A stretch of DNA of 64,000 nucleotides. It comes from Porites lutea (Eukaryota; Cnidaria; Anthozoa; Scleractinia; Poritidae). Position numbers and translations under genes: made by a program. Below are positions 52,501 to 63,277 of the stretch, in pieces (within the stretch, counting starts at the first letter, position 1; each line of letters starts with the position of its first letter). The notes under the pieces are model-generated. The model saw only the letters and a list, made by a program, of their open reading frames with translations. It did not search any database and was not told the DNA's origin. Location of the stretch: the NCBI RefSeq assembly GCF_958299795.1, contig NC_133206.1:10949278-11013277 (forward strand), in the 5' to 3' direction.

Positions 52501-53036
52501 CCAAAGTAAGCATCGGTAATAATTATTTATCTTAGATATCAATGACAAGAATTCTCGAATGTATCGATAGCCAATTTTAAACAAGTATCAAATTACAACA
52601 AATACTACAATGTTTTCCAGAATTGAAAAGTACATGCCGTACATATAATTTTCTTCCAAACGAATTTCCTTAGCCTATATATAAACAGCTGTAAACTTAA
52701 TAGCTTCGAAAAACCACAAAATTTTGTGTGTGAAATGCCACATGAGCGAAGTATGAAGAGGGGTTGGCTATTTTCAGCAAACCTCCCTAACTGAGTTTCA
52801 ACTGCAAATTTGCGGTAAATCTTACCCCCTTTTTTACACTCACACCAGTGTATTTAATAACCAGTTTTTAGAAAAACAGTCTCAACATTAAAAAAGAAAA
52901 AAGCGCGGTAACAACTCCTACTTCCTGCAATCATCGTGAGACAAAACTTGTGCATGCCAGAACATCGAAAATTAATAGGCTCACCGTTCATTTCCTTGGT
53001 GGACTCCATTCTTTCTGCAACCATCGCCGTCGACAT
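41668..53036 (-). CDS. Cytohesin (Arf guanine-nucleotide exchange factor)
   Basis: Fifteen exons on -: 53036-52985, 51169-51096, 50445-50381, 49480-49411, 48993-48875, 48242-48162, 46701-46589, 45848-45775, 44773-44699, 44137-44026, 43680-43604, 42638-42567, 42451-42367, 42263-42194, 41746-41668. They sum to 1218 nt and 405 aa. It loads GTP on Arf proteins at the plasma membrane and endosomes. The order is the family's: coiled coil (about 19-66), Sec7 domain (about 75-262) with [17 protein letters not shown] carrying the catalytic Glu165 and LLNTSLHNP, the linker [10 protein letters not shown], then a PH domain (about 273-390) with [14 protein letters not shown] and [12 protein letters not shown]. 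Exon 6 uses the acceptor CCACAG, because the next AG, 5 bp on, breaks the frame. The PH loop has two glycines. The C-terminal basic tail is short. One orthologue of vertebrate CYTH1-4 is expected. Confidence 0.95.
41873..42092. mobile_element. TAGCCTG-ended TIR element in cytohesin last intron
   Basis: TAGCCTGCGTAGCAAGCGTT and AACGTTTGCTAGTACCCAGG-CTA are inverted ends. The middle holds a purine run and a poly-C-rich block near 41990. Confidence 0.65.
42696..42872. mobile_element. Palindromic MITE, second copy of the 41045 family
   Basis: GTTTCTTTCCGGCATGGCTT at the left and AAGCCATGCCAGAAAGAAAC at the right. The inner arms GTAGTTGGTTTG / CAAACCAACTAC face each other. It lies in the intron between cytohesin exons 11 and 12. 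Confidence 0.65.
45470..45676. mobile_element. piggyBac-like MITE, TTAA target
   Basis: CCCTTTAAGCCCCAATA at the left and TATTGGCACTTAAAGGG at the right, each bordered by TTAA (45466-45469, 45677-45680). The element is 207 bp. TTAA plus CCC is typical of piggyBac ends. Confidence 0.7.
46058..46297. mobile_element. Partial copy of the CCGTTAATCC element (see 54324)
   Basis: AGAACTAGAATACAAAGTGG, the AGTTTTAGGTCAAGCAGCCGA module, and the final GGGGGGCTTAATAGAGGATT with ATGGTA match in order the right half of 54324-55018. The left half is missing. Confidence 0.65.
46468..46546. repeat. (TTA)n microsatellite
   Basis: About 26 TTA/ATT units with a few interruptions lie in the intron between cytohesin exons 7 and 8. 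The poly-Asn reading frame there is an artefact. A shorter run of the same unit is near 16986. Confidence 0.9.
47690..47995 (+). mobile_element. LINE 3' end with GAAT tail
   Basis: A short reading frame ([12 protein letters not shown], then [15 protein letters not shown]) matches the last residues of cnidarian CR1/L2-group LINE ORFs. It is followed by a T-rich 3' UTR, AATAAATAAAGTTATGAATG and about seven GAAT units (ending about 47990). Such short tandem tails are typical of these LINEs. It is strongly 5' truncated. Confidence 0.65.
48640..48735. repeat. Fragment of the CCGTTAATCC element
   Basis: GTGCTTATTTGGGGAAGGGC, then GCTTATTAGAGAGTGG, resembles the G-rich repeats at the ends of 54324-55018. 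No ends are preserved. Confidence 0.4.
49700..49870 (-). repeat. Copy of the dispersed repeat also seen at 59980-60090
   Basis: On -, ACATGGCTTCCTCCTCAATA followed by TGCGAAATGACAGTTTTTAA matches + 59981-60023 with few differences. Both copies read M(A/S)SSS(I/V)C(E/Q)MT(V/G)F(K/E)IQ in the same frame. The element type is unknown. Confidence 0.5.
50148..50300. repeat. Half-copy of the 13650-14430 palindrome family
   Basis: GGCATTGTGATG, TGATCTCATACATTTACT, CTTTATTCAAGTGATGGGAG and TTTCACCTTTTGATTGCAAA follow the same order as the left arm of that palindrome. Confidence 0.6.
50715..50858. mobile_element. hAT-like MITE, second copy of the 11121 family
   Basis: CAGTGGCCGATCCAGGGG to GGTCTGGATCTGCCACTG. 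AAATA flanks both sides exactly (50710-50714, 50859-50863), again a 5-bp duplication. Confidence 0.75.
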
Positions 53037-54323
53037 AGCGTTTTGCTTCCCGAATACAATGACTTATAAAGTTCAGATTCTCTCTCTGGAAGACCAAATT
53101 GTAATCTATTCCAAGCACTTCCGACGAACAACCCCTACCTGGGCGCCATCTTGTTTGTCAATTTTTGCACTGACTTGTTCCCAGGCCATAATGCAGAGTG
53201 AGGGCGATTTCCTGCATCGTAGAGAAGAACCGGCGTTCTGTGTAAAGGACCACCCGCGGCCAACCAGAGGAATGTTGGGGAAAACGAGGGGATGGATGGG
53301 TTTCTCTGTCCCTGGAGAGGGGAAAATTGACGGCATTGTTTTAACTTCAAAGCAAAGGGGTTGGGGAATTCAAAATTTTGTGGTCTTTGTTGACAGTGTT
53401 GTTTACGCAGACTATCATTAAAGGTCCCCACATTTAAATGAATCCCACGAGGAAGATATCAGGGGAAGTTTTCATTGAGAAGAACTTGAAGGGGACTTTG
53501 TCTTGTCAAATTCCCCTAATCCCCAGGGAAATTGTAAACTTTACTCTGCCCATTTTATGGCAAACCCCCTAGTTGGCCCGTAGTCCTATCGCTAGGGGAA
53601 GTCAATGACTTGTGCATAACATAAGTCTGAAATGTCATACAACTCTTCACCCCCCTCACCAAAACAATTGTTTCCATTCAAAGATAAGTGTATGCAAAAT
53701 AACTGTAAGGAGTTGGGCGGAAACATACCCGCCCCCCACATTTTTGTTGGATGGAGTTGGCTCTTTCTTGGGGTGAGGGGGGCGGGGAAAGTACTTTCCG
53801 TGTCTGGCTTTGGTGTTTTGAGTTTTTATACAAATCAAAATGGCATAGTCGTGTGTTGTCCAGCTGAGTAGTGAAAATCATGTAAATGCACTGCTGCATT
53901 TATTTAATTTGGCTATTACTGTGAAACTTTGATACATTTAAGACATCTAGTCCAAACAAAGGACTGTCACTACATGCTGCTCTCTAGCAACACCAAAACC
54001 ACCACACTGTTTAGCAACAGTTGCACTCACTTACTGTGCAGCTACAGTTTAGAGTCCCTAATTTAACAGGGGTGTAGCTACCTGTACGCACGGTACACTG
54101 CCGTGCATACCTGAAAAGTGCGATGGTAAAAAATGTAATGATAAATAAATAAATAAAAAGATAATGATAATAATTAAAAAACATTCAAATGGAGCACAAT
54201 AATAATTACTTTAAAAAGCAAAGTCTGCTTGTTCCTTTAAATGATGTTTTTCCAAAACAACAAGCTTTTTTCACACCCAAAAGTCAGTTTTTAGCAAAGT
54301 GAAGTGATTCATTAAATGATATA
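53037..54323. other. Upstream region of cytohesin, no gene supported
   Basis: A long + reading frame (52936-53421) overlaps cytohesin exon 1 antisense and shows no domain. It is treated as chance. G-rich and C-rich stretches near 53640-53800 give other chance frames. Confidence 0.4.
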
Positions 54324-55018
54324 CCGTTAATCCTCTATTAAGCCCCCCGGGGTGCTTATTCTTTTCAAGCACTTTTGAGGGGGGGCTTAAAAGAGAGGGG
54401 GCTTATTTGATTTAGCAAAACGCATCACCTGTAGCAAAAATACCGTGGTATGAGATAGAGTAGACTTACGCGTTGTACAGTTAAAGTCACTGTCAAAAGT
54501 ATTTAATTCAGTTGTGGGAGCCTAAAAGTAACAAAAACAAAATTCTTATTCTTCAAAAATGTGCTTTCGGCCTCATGTTCTTCGGTAATTGTTATGAGAA
54601 TGGTTACTTGTACTGTATTGATTTGTCGTACACAACTTACAAACGAAAATCTCTGGAAAACTCCTCTTATATTTACATTTTTCATCTCTTGCATTTAAGT
54701 GTTTTATATAAACAACCTTGAAATTTATGATACGGTATTTCTCCACAGAGAACTAGAGCGCAAAGTTGAGAAAGTTAAGTATATGAAGTTGGAGGTCAGG
54801 CGGCCGAAGACCAAAAACAATATGAACTTCCAGCCTGAATAAACCATAACTGATCAATCCACGTTAATCGTTAATTTTTTTGTGAAGAATAAGGATTGGG
54901 GGAGGGGGAGTCTTAATAGAGAGGGGGGCTTATTAACTTTCCTCCTCTGAAAAGGGGGGGAGGGCTTATTAGAGAGGGGGGCTTATTTGAGAGGGGGGGC
55001 TTAATAGAGGATTTACGG
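54324..55018. mobile_element. TIR element with CCGTTAATCCTCTATTAAGC ends, TA target
   Basis: The left CCGTTAATCCTCTATTAAGC and the right GCTTAATAGAGGATTTACGG are near-perfect inverted ends, each bordered by TA. The ends carry repeated GGGGGGCTTATT units. The element is 695 bp with no transposase. The TA border suggests a Tc1/mariner-driven MITE. Partial copies are at 46058-46297 and 48640-48735. Confidence 0.75.
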
Positions 55019-56150
55019 TATTTAGAGAAAATTAGGTACAATGGCGCACAGATGGGAAGCTGAAGGTATGATACCTTGGCCACACCCTAAAGACCTGGAA
55101 AAGACTTGGGATTTGGGACCTTGAGGAAGGGGGAGTGGGTACAGGGATTGTAAAATAGTTTGCACCGCCGGAAAAATCCTGCCTATACCCTGGGGAACAT
55201 AAAAAGGCCAAGTGTCTAAATGCACTAGACGAGGGTGAATTCCTTTCGGATAAGTTAACATCATTTGTGCAGATTCATCAAAATAATGCTCACTTTCTTG
55301 CAAGGTACAATGATATATTACTTAATCCTCCCTGGCCAACTATGAAATCAACTTCAAGGTATCTGGATATTAAATGAAACTTTCAAAATGCTGTTATCTT
55401 TTAAGAGCCCTCCTTCCAACGAGTACCCTTCCTTTTAGACAAGTTTTTAAATAGCCACGCTTAACAGAGGAAATGCAGACCGTATTTGTCTTATGATTGA
55501 TATGTTACTTCAGGCATCCAGTAAAACGTTTAAATGTTCAACTTGTATTTTTTTATTATAAACTCTGTGATTAACAGCTGGGCTGTTCACAATAACATTG
55601 AAAAGGAACAACAAAAGACTTTTATAAACACAACTCTGCAAAATACAAATGATCTATTGTTATCAATCAACTTAGTTTCTCTCTCCAACCCAAAAACTGA
55701 TACCATTATTTACTTATTTACACTTATTAACATGATTTGAAATGCATAACATAATAAATAGCACCTTTTTCTCTGTCTCATATTTACTCACACTTTACTG
55801 TTGGTTCTCTTTTTTTTATGAAACTTACAAATACCAACAATAATATTTAAATCTAAAGCCATCTTTCCAAGTTCTCCATAAGAAAAAATGCCAAGACTCC
55901 AGTCATTTTACGTTTTAAGCCTATAGGATAACCATGACTTTGAGAACGTTCAAATAGCTGAATTAACATTTAAAGTTCTCCTAGTTTCTAATTTCAACAA
56001 GATTTTCACCAAACAGAAAGAATAATAGCAACAGTCATTTAGAAGCAGTTACGCCATTCTATGGTCTTTGATAAGCTCTCTGAAGCCCAGTGTTGAGTTT
56101 TTTTGTAAAATAAAAGCAACTTAAAACAGTGTGTAATTAATGTGTCTGTG
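55019..56150. other. Intergenic and 3' flank of SPSB3
   Basis: The stretch is AT-rich with no gene or TIR element recognised. No strong AATAAA on - is seen close to the SPSB3 stop. Confidence 0.4.
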
Positions 56151-59100
56151 TCAGCTCCTTTTTGATGGTAAATGAACCTTCACCACCCAGTCTAGTTCAT
56201 TACAAAGATGTCGCCTCACCCCTGGGGGGATGGGCAGACTCTCCACTGCTTTAAGATTTGGAAGACATTTACCAATGGTGGCACAACAAAGATATTGTAG
56301 AGAAAAAGACATGGAAGAACTGCGTTGCAGCTTCATCTTTGTTCTTGCCGCAGTTGAAGAAACTACAGGAAATAGGGTTTTGCCAGTAAGGTTTGAAGCA
56401 GCCACTCCTAGTGGCTCATTGTCTTTAAAGAACGATAACTTGCCATGCCAGGCATCCAAATGGATACCAATTACTGAACCATGGTCAAATCTTGAAGTAT
56501 AGTTATGGGATTTTCCTTTATGATGAAAATTTCCAATGTAGGATAACCCCCAACTGTTACTGTCCTTGCCAATGAGGCTACAGAAGGAGGTTTTATGCTG
56601 AGTGATGTCCATGTCTCTTGTGCATACTCCCAGCATCTGGTTAAAATGCATAAAAAAAATTAATGAATTAACTATATTCACATACAGATCCATGTAAATG
56701 CAGTCACCCCGTTGTATGGTATGTCATTTATGTCAAAATTCTGTATTAGTCAAATGGTACAAATCTTAATTCCCAGCAAAAAACAACAGAGATCACTACC
56801 ATGATGGATATTTGGATACGAAACGTTGACTTATGAGAAAACAACTATTCATATTATTAACCACTTTTTTGAAAGTCTCTGTGGAGCTAAATATCTCTAA
56901 AAAAACGTATACTAAGCAATAGCCTGGCTTCTCCTGGATTACAAAAAGGAGATGTCTTAATAAGTGCAGAATCTTATCCACGTAATGAAGAAATAAAGGA
57001 TACAATGTCTAGTTCTTCTGTCAACTGTAAGTCCATACAGCATAAAGAGCATCACTGTTTGAAGATTGTAGCTTGTTGAGAGCGAATGTCATTATTGCAA
57101 GCATTCTGTGTTAGGTGCATCAAGTTTGTCAATGTCAACAGGGTATGTCAGTCTGTACGGTATATACAACACATTTGTCACTGTCCTGATTACTGTGGAG
57201 TTGTCCAACAAAGAAAGTCACTTTATCAGAGTAATATTGGAGTTGCAGGGTGAAAGCAAGAGCCCACCAAACAAACGGTGCCAGCTAGTTGTCTTGACTG
57301 TAGCAGGTCTTTTAAGAGTCACTTTGGTAAATTATAACCAAATCCAGAACTGACTACCATGTCCGTTTAATCTGTCTGTTTCTGTCTCTGTCAGATGGTT
57401 CTAAAACAATCTGTCACATGTCACCTACCATGTCTGTACCATAGACAGCACTGGTCATCTTAATCTCCCAATAGTATTCTCCCCCTGGTGTAAGGGGCTG
57501 TGAGCCTTTAGCTGCTGCAGTTCCACAGCTGTAATCTGGGTGAAAGAGCACCTCTTTATTGCCTCTTGTGAGGCATACTGATGACGAAAGTGTTTCAGGA
57601 TCCCATTTCCATTCACAATCTGCAAAATAATGTAGCACAAAGGGAAATTAAGCTTTATTCTACAGGCAAAGCTAAACTGCTGCATGGAGTAAGCTTGAAC
57701 TTATTAATGTCAATTCCTTAAACACATCTTTGCATACAAACAGGACAGCATCGAAACTATTCTCTTCAGTCAATACTAAAATAAGTCAACTTCAGTACAA
57801 GTGATATGTTCAATTTAAATAATTTTTTTAAGCAGCTACAATTTCCTTAACCTTTTCATGCTTGCAAAACAAGTAACGAACTCTACAGTATTTAGCATTT
57901 CTATGGCAATAGTTTGGTTACAATTTCAAGTTGAAAAGTACTAGAATAATATGAAGGTACAACACATAACAGCAAAGAGCAAAAATATAAGAGATTAATT
58001 TTACATAACCGATAAGCATAATTTACATTTTCATACAATTTGTTTTTTAACTCATTATTATGCGTCAACGTATCAAAAACCAAACTGGAACAAAAGAACT
58101 TAATGAACAAAATTATTAAATTTGAGCATCTCCTACCATACAAGTTATACCTAAGTTTGAGGCCTATCTTCCTTTTTTATCAAGACTTGTAAAAGTCTCA
58201 ACTGGAGAAGGAAGAACAACCACTTATCTTAGTTGCCTCTGCATGGACTGTGTGTATAAACAGGTTGCCAAAACAAATAATGGAAATATCAATTTTACTC
58301 TTCAAAAAAATTCTGTCCGAATTAAGTTGGTTGGCTTGTCCAATTTAATTATTTTGCCAAATAGCTGCAGCCAATACAATGGCAAATGAAGCTAAAGGAT
58401 TCTATGAATGTATAAAATGACAGAAACACAAAAAACTTACAATACAGTACAACAAAAACACTGCACAAACAATATGAATGAACACAACCACAACACTGAC
58501 ATTAAACAACAAAGTCAGTTCAGGATTGTATGCACTTTACCTCGATACCTCAAAAACACTTCCTTTTTCATCAAGACTTGTGCCTTGACATGGAGAAGGA
58601 AGTTCAACCATTAGAAGGCCAACAAGTGCGTTTAACTGTACATCTCCCATGTGCAGCTGAAATATAATAATATGCCAGGCCTTAACTTTGATTTTTCTGT
58701 TATCAACACAGTGCATTAACAGTCTTTATCCTAGGGGTTGCAAGCTGGTTTTGGATCATTTGCCCATTAGGTTATTTCTTTTCTCCCTCAGTTCTATTGA
58801 AAAAAGGTAAAACTGTAAAGTCTTGACCACGTTTGAGAAATTTAAATTTAAGAAATTCCTTCATTCCATCAAAAATTTTTCCCTTCTCCTGGTGTCAATG
58901 CTAAATAACATTAAATATATGAAAGTGTGGTTAAATTTGAAGGTTTTTTTTACAAAGTCATGAAACAAGCAGATATGTGGTAAAAAAAAAAAGAATAGTC
59001 TCCAGGAATACCTTCAGACAGATATCCTTGATAATACAGGCCCAGTAAGGGTAAAATCCCTACAGGTGACATGGCCTTGAAGCAGCGACATTTGACAAAT

Positions 59101-61330
59101 TACACCGTGATCTTAAGCAAAGAGAACGCTGACATCCCAGACATTATGAATAGCAACCAGAAGTTTGATGTCTCACTTGATGGAACACTTTTATCTCACA
59201 CAACGAATTTAACAGTCTTTGTTTTAACTCCCAATGTACGAATTTGTCGAGTCACACTAAAAGAGAGAAAATATCAACTTCCGGGTGCCATTTTTGACAT
59301 CCAGGACGTCAATGTTCTTGTTGCTTAAGCAGGGTGCAAAGAAAGTCAGTTTTACAGCCTGCAATTCGGGCAAGCTGTAGCTAGCAAATACTAGCCCACA
59401 AGTCATTTCAATTAGCTCCATTATACTACTACATGAGAAATTTCTGCAATTTGATTGGCTTAGAGCAGTGGTTTTTCAGCTTAATTTGAAATACCTGCAT
59501 GTGAAAATTACAACCTTTTGCAGGTAGTAGTATAAACAATTAATAGCATGATTTGTACATGATATTTGGCGTAAATACCACTCGTGATATTTCAAAATTG
59601 TCTCAAATTTCACTCGCCTAACGGCTCCTGAAATTACGTGTAACAATTTTGAAATATCACTCGTGGTATTTATGTCAAATATCACTACTAATCATGCTAT
59701 TACCTATACAAACCCTTTTTGATTATCAGGATTGTTTACAATCCATTTGAATCTCCCCAAAAAACAGCACTTGCCCGTCGAGTGTTAAGAACAAAAATCA
59801 CTAGCCAAAAAACAAAATCCACTAGCCCCAGGTTATCGAAACAAACTCAACAGTAATATACTGACAGGAACATGTCTTCCTCCTCGGTATCACTAGCCAA
59901 AAAACAAATTACTAGCCAAAAAACAAAATCCACTAGCCCCAGGTTATCGAAACAAACTCAACAGTAATATACTGACAGGAACATGTCCTCCTCCTCGGTA
60001 TGCCAAATGACTGGTTTTGAAATTCAGACTGGGAACATTTGTACCCCTCTGAGAGGGCGAGGACATTTTATAATAATATTGAAAACAAGCAATAAAATAT
60101 ACCCATTTCAAATATCTCAAATCTTCACATTTTTGTCGAGTGGCTGTTTTAAAGCTAGTGCTAGTAGATTACACATCAGCAAAACACTCCAAGCGTACCA
60201 ATAAAAAATTATTTTCTTGGATCAAAAATATGTCAAAAATTTAAAATTCAGCTGAACCAAGCCGCACAGAAATTCAAAATTTCGGCTTTCTGAGCGACTC
60301 AATGCGAAGACCATTAACATTGACATATCTATAAATTTGTATTAAAGGATTATGTGTTATGATTGTCAGAGCGGATTACGCATTTCGACAGAAGCCGGTA
60401 AAAATCCACTTCTAATAACAAGCTGGTCGTGACGAACCTCGCCCAAAGAGTTTTCAGTGCACGCACCGAAGAAAACGAAATTTTACGTTTTTTGGCACGA
60501 AACTGGAAAGCATATATTGCCACAAGACGATCACGTGAAGGAATAAAATGTGGTAATTGAACAATATCATTTCCAAAAGCTGCAGCACGAACGACAAGAG
60601 AAAACATGCACAATTCAGCGTTTTCATGCCGACCGGACAGGAAACTGCATGGAAAACTGTTCTGTTCTTTTTACACAAGGGAAAATTTACTTCAAAAATA
60701 CGAAAAAACCTTTAAAAAAACTTTTGCTGTAAAAGAATTTTACAGGCTTTTCTAATTCTATATTGAAAGGATCTTTGAGGGAAGCAGCTGTTTTTTTTTT
60801 ACATATATAGCCTTTTAGCTTTGCATATGCAAATCTTGTCGTTTCGTGTTTGTGACGGTACAAAGTTCGTTTTCCTCGAGAAGAGCGCTGTATAAAGCTC
60901 AATTAAAATACACTCAATCATTTGTGCTTCAACTGAGAGGCCAAAATAATTTCAACGTACACACAAAAAAGATTTGGATAGTGAAGAATGAAACGGACAA
61001 AAACGCCACGTTCGGCATATTTAATTTTCATTACCCCATGTTTGCTTTCATGCATGCAAAGATCCACGTTCTACTTTTCGATCCAAAACCTCCGCGACCA
61101 CCTTTTGGTTGTTATAAAACTATCCACGAACACAACTAAGAAATCATACCTTTATGATATTCGTCCATTTCATGGTCCGATCCTGAATCACTGAGGCATT
61201 CTTCAACCTCCATGGGCTCGTCTTCGGTTTCCCGGTCTGGGTAGCCGAAAATGCGCGCCAGAAGTTCGCGCTGCGAAAGTCGCGAGTTTTCCAACGGATG
61301 CGCGTAATAACTTGTGTGGACTAAGGCCAT
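56151..61330 (-). CDS. SPSB3: SPRY domain-containing SOCS box protein 3
   Basis: Three exons on -: 61330-61150, 57619-57429, 56636-56151 (181 + 191 + 486 nt), 285 aa. The first intron is phase 1 and the second phase 0, and both are GT-AG. SPSB3 is a substrate receptor: its SPRY domain (about 62-225) holds the target and its SOCS box (about 235-280) binds Elongin B/C and Cullin-5. The chain follows human SPSB3 closely: DEYHKDCEWKWDPETLSSS, YSCGTAAAKG, EIKMTSAVYGTDMM, SFCSLIGKDSNSWGLSY, STAARTKMK, then SLQYLCC as BC box and LPIPPGV as Cul5 box. The acidic N-terminal part is shorter than in human (about 355 aa in all). The human protein has been reported to send nuclear cGAS for degradation; whether that holds here is unknown. 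Intron 1 (3.5 kb) is full of repeats. Confidence 0.93.
59530..59705. mobile_element. Palindromic MITE in SPSB3 intron 1
   Basis: AATTAATAGCATGATTTGTA and AATACCACTCGTGATATTTC on the left are mirrored by GAAATATCACTCGTGGTATT and AATCATGCTATTACCTAT on the right. No coding content is present. Confidence 0.65.
59800..60001. repeat. 91-bp near-perfect tandem duplication
   Basis: The unit 59800-59890 recurs at 59911-60001 with a single visible base difference, separated by 20 bp. The unit begins ACTAGCCAAAAAACAAAATC and ends CTCCTCGGTAT. The second copy leads directly into the dispersed repeat shared with 49700-49870. It lies in SPSB3 intron 1. Confidence 0.85.
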
Positions 61331-63277
61331 AAATGAGTTCCCAACCGGTTAAGCCTTTAAGAAAAAGCTTTTCCAATTTCGCGTGAAAATATAAAAAACA
61401 ACCTTCTTCTTCGTTAGCTTTGCTCAAACTGAGCTTTCTTGTTTACGTCAAAAATTAATACTCTTACTTGGTTATCTGCTGTCCTTCCCCTGTTATCGCG
61501 GGCTCGTTGAGGCACTTAATTCACACAACATTTTTAATTTCTCATGACAAATAATTATATATTTATGAAGAATTGAAAATTCATAGTTATACAGAGAAAA
61601 GGGATAAGTTTCTGGTTATAAATTTCAAATGAAGGGTAAAGAATTTTATCTAAAAAGGAAAACGTGAGGTACGATGAAGTAGAAGACGTACGATATTGCG
61701 TCAGCAGCATCCGGGTGCGGTGAAGCGAAGCGAGCGAGAGTGCACGGATACGCGAACTTTTGGTGAACTCTTTCGTAAGAGGAAGTTTTTGGAAGCCTCA
61801 GCAAAAATACGTTCAACGAATACGCGCCTGCAGATAAATTATTGGACAATTTCGTAATCTGATTGAATATTCAAGAGTTGTAATCCCAGGGCATAAGTTT
61901 ATAAACTTTCCGAGAGCTACAAAATGACGTTAAAACCGCGACCAATGAGTTCGGGTAGGGCTATCCGCCGTAGACAAAGGTCTGGATCACAAAAAACACA
62001 GAAGTAGTATTGATTGCAGAAAACAAAGTGTCCTTTAATAAGGTGAAGGATATCAAAACCAAAAAACCTTAATCAGCACCTTCACGCCGACGGCTTTGCA
62101 CAGAAAATGGGGAATGCTTTATGGTATTTTTTACTTATTATTTCTTTATTAAAAGAAACAAAGTAAAAAATAAATCCTTGGTTTTATAGATATTTATTGA
62201 ACAGAGATGCGCAAATTCACCGTGATCAAGTCCTGATCATTTTGTTTTAACACACCCTCTACACACCCTGGTCCCGCCTCCAAACTTGTAATCATGCATT
62301 GTCTCATGTGTATAAAACTGGATTGACCGCTTTCCGTTGGTCTCCCTCGCAGCCCTTAGTGTCGTCACGGAACGCTCCTTGCATATCTTTCTAGACTTAC
62401 TAGTGGTCCTCGTTGCATTTCTGTACAGAGCAGAAGTTGCAGAGCCATTACAAATTTCCTTGCTGGAATTTAAAATTGTTCATCAGTCTTCATCACTGTT
62501 GGAAACACCAGTGAAAACATGTGAAAATGTTTATCGGCGTCATGTGGCACTGCCAGACCGCTCAGGAGTATCTATGCGTAATACGATTCAAGGAAGGGGC
62601 GGGGGGATGGGGTGATCGTAAGGGAAGATTGGGTGGGGCAGTGCTACCAAGGACTAACCACACATGTACACCACCAAAGTTGACGCCCCGTTCACGGCTT
62701 CTGGTCTAGAAGGACACCCTGTTCAAGACGACAAATAGGGAAATAACATATTGAACCGACCCAGTTTAAGATTTGACTCGGAACCCCTAAAACCAGACTC
62801 TTTTCTGCGGCACATACCCTTTGAGGCCAAATAAGTGAATACCCCGGAGTTACTACCGCCGCAGTCACGTATCTTTGTTTTGATCTAGTATTTACGTCTT
62901 CGCAGTGTTTACAAAAAATCAAGCCTTTCCGGTTTTCCGGGCTTCTATGTAGCCAATCAAATACGCTTATTGCTGGTCACGAGATCTCATCCGGTTCAAA
63001 ATATTTATGTCGCTCAAAACAAGTGAGGGAGATAAATGTGCTTCAAAACACGCATTTTGGATAGTTTAAGTCGTGGTTTAAAGGCTCTCAAAAAACTTGA
63101 ACCTAGATTCTTTCAGCGAATTAACAGTAAGCGTAAGTTTGGAGAGATATCCTTCTCGTGACTCGATATATAGCAAAAGTGCAAAACCTGTTCGATTTTT
63201 ACGATAGGAAGCTATTGCGTACAAGTAGGTTGTGGAAAGTCCTACATCAGACTGAAGTTTTTATCCCCGGAGTACAA
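61331..63277. other. Upstream of SPSB3, intergenic with repeat relics
   Basis: It includes the SPSB3 promoter (no clear TATA) and a relic of the GGGGTACT family at about 62700-62860 (GCGGCACATACCCTTTGAGG and ATACCCCGGAGTTACT). No gene is recognised. Confidence 0.4.

Noticed and set aside
52936-53421. 161-aa + reading frame
   Set aside because: It runs antisense over cytohesin exon 1 and its donor, and shows no domain or plausible splice context.
59071-59328. 85-aa + reading frame in SPSB3 intron 1 (MALKQRHLTNYTV...)
   Set aside because: Composition is protein-like, but no family is recognised and it lies in repeat-rich intron on the opposite strand. Left unassigned.
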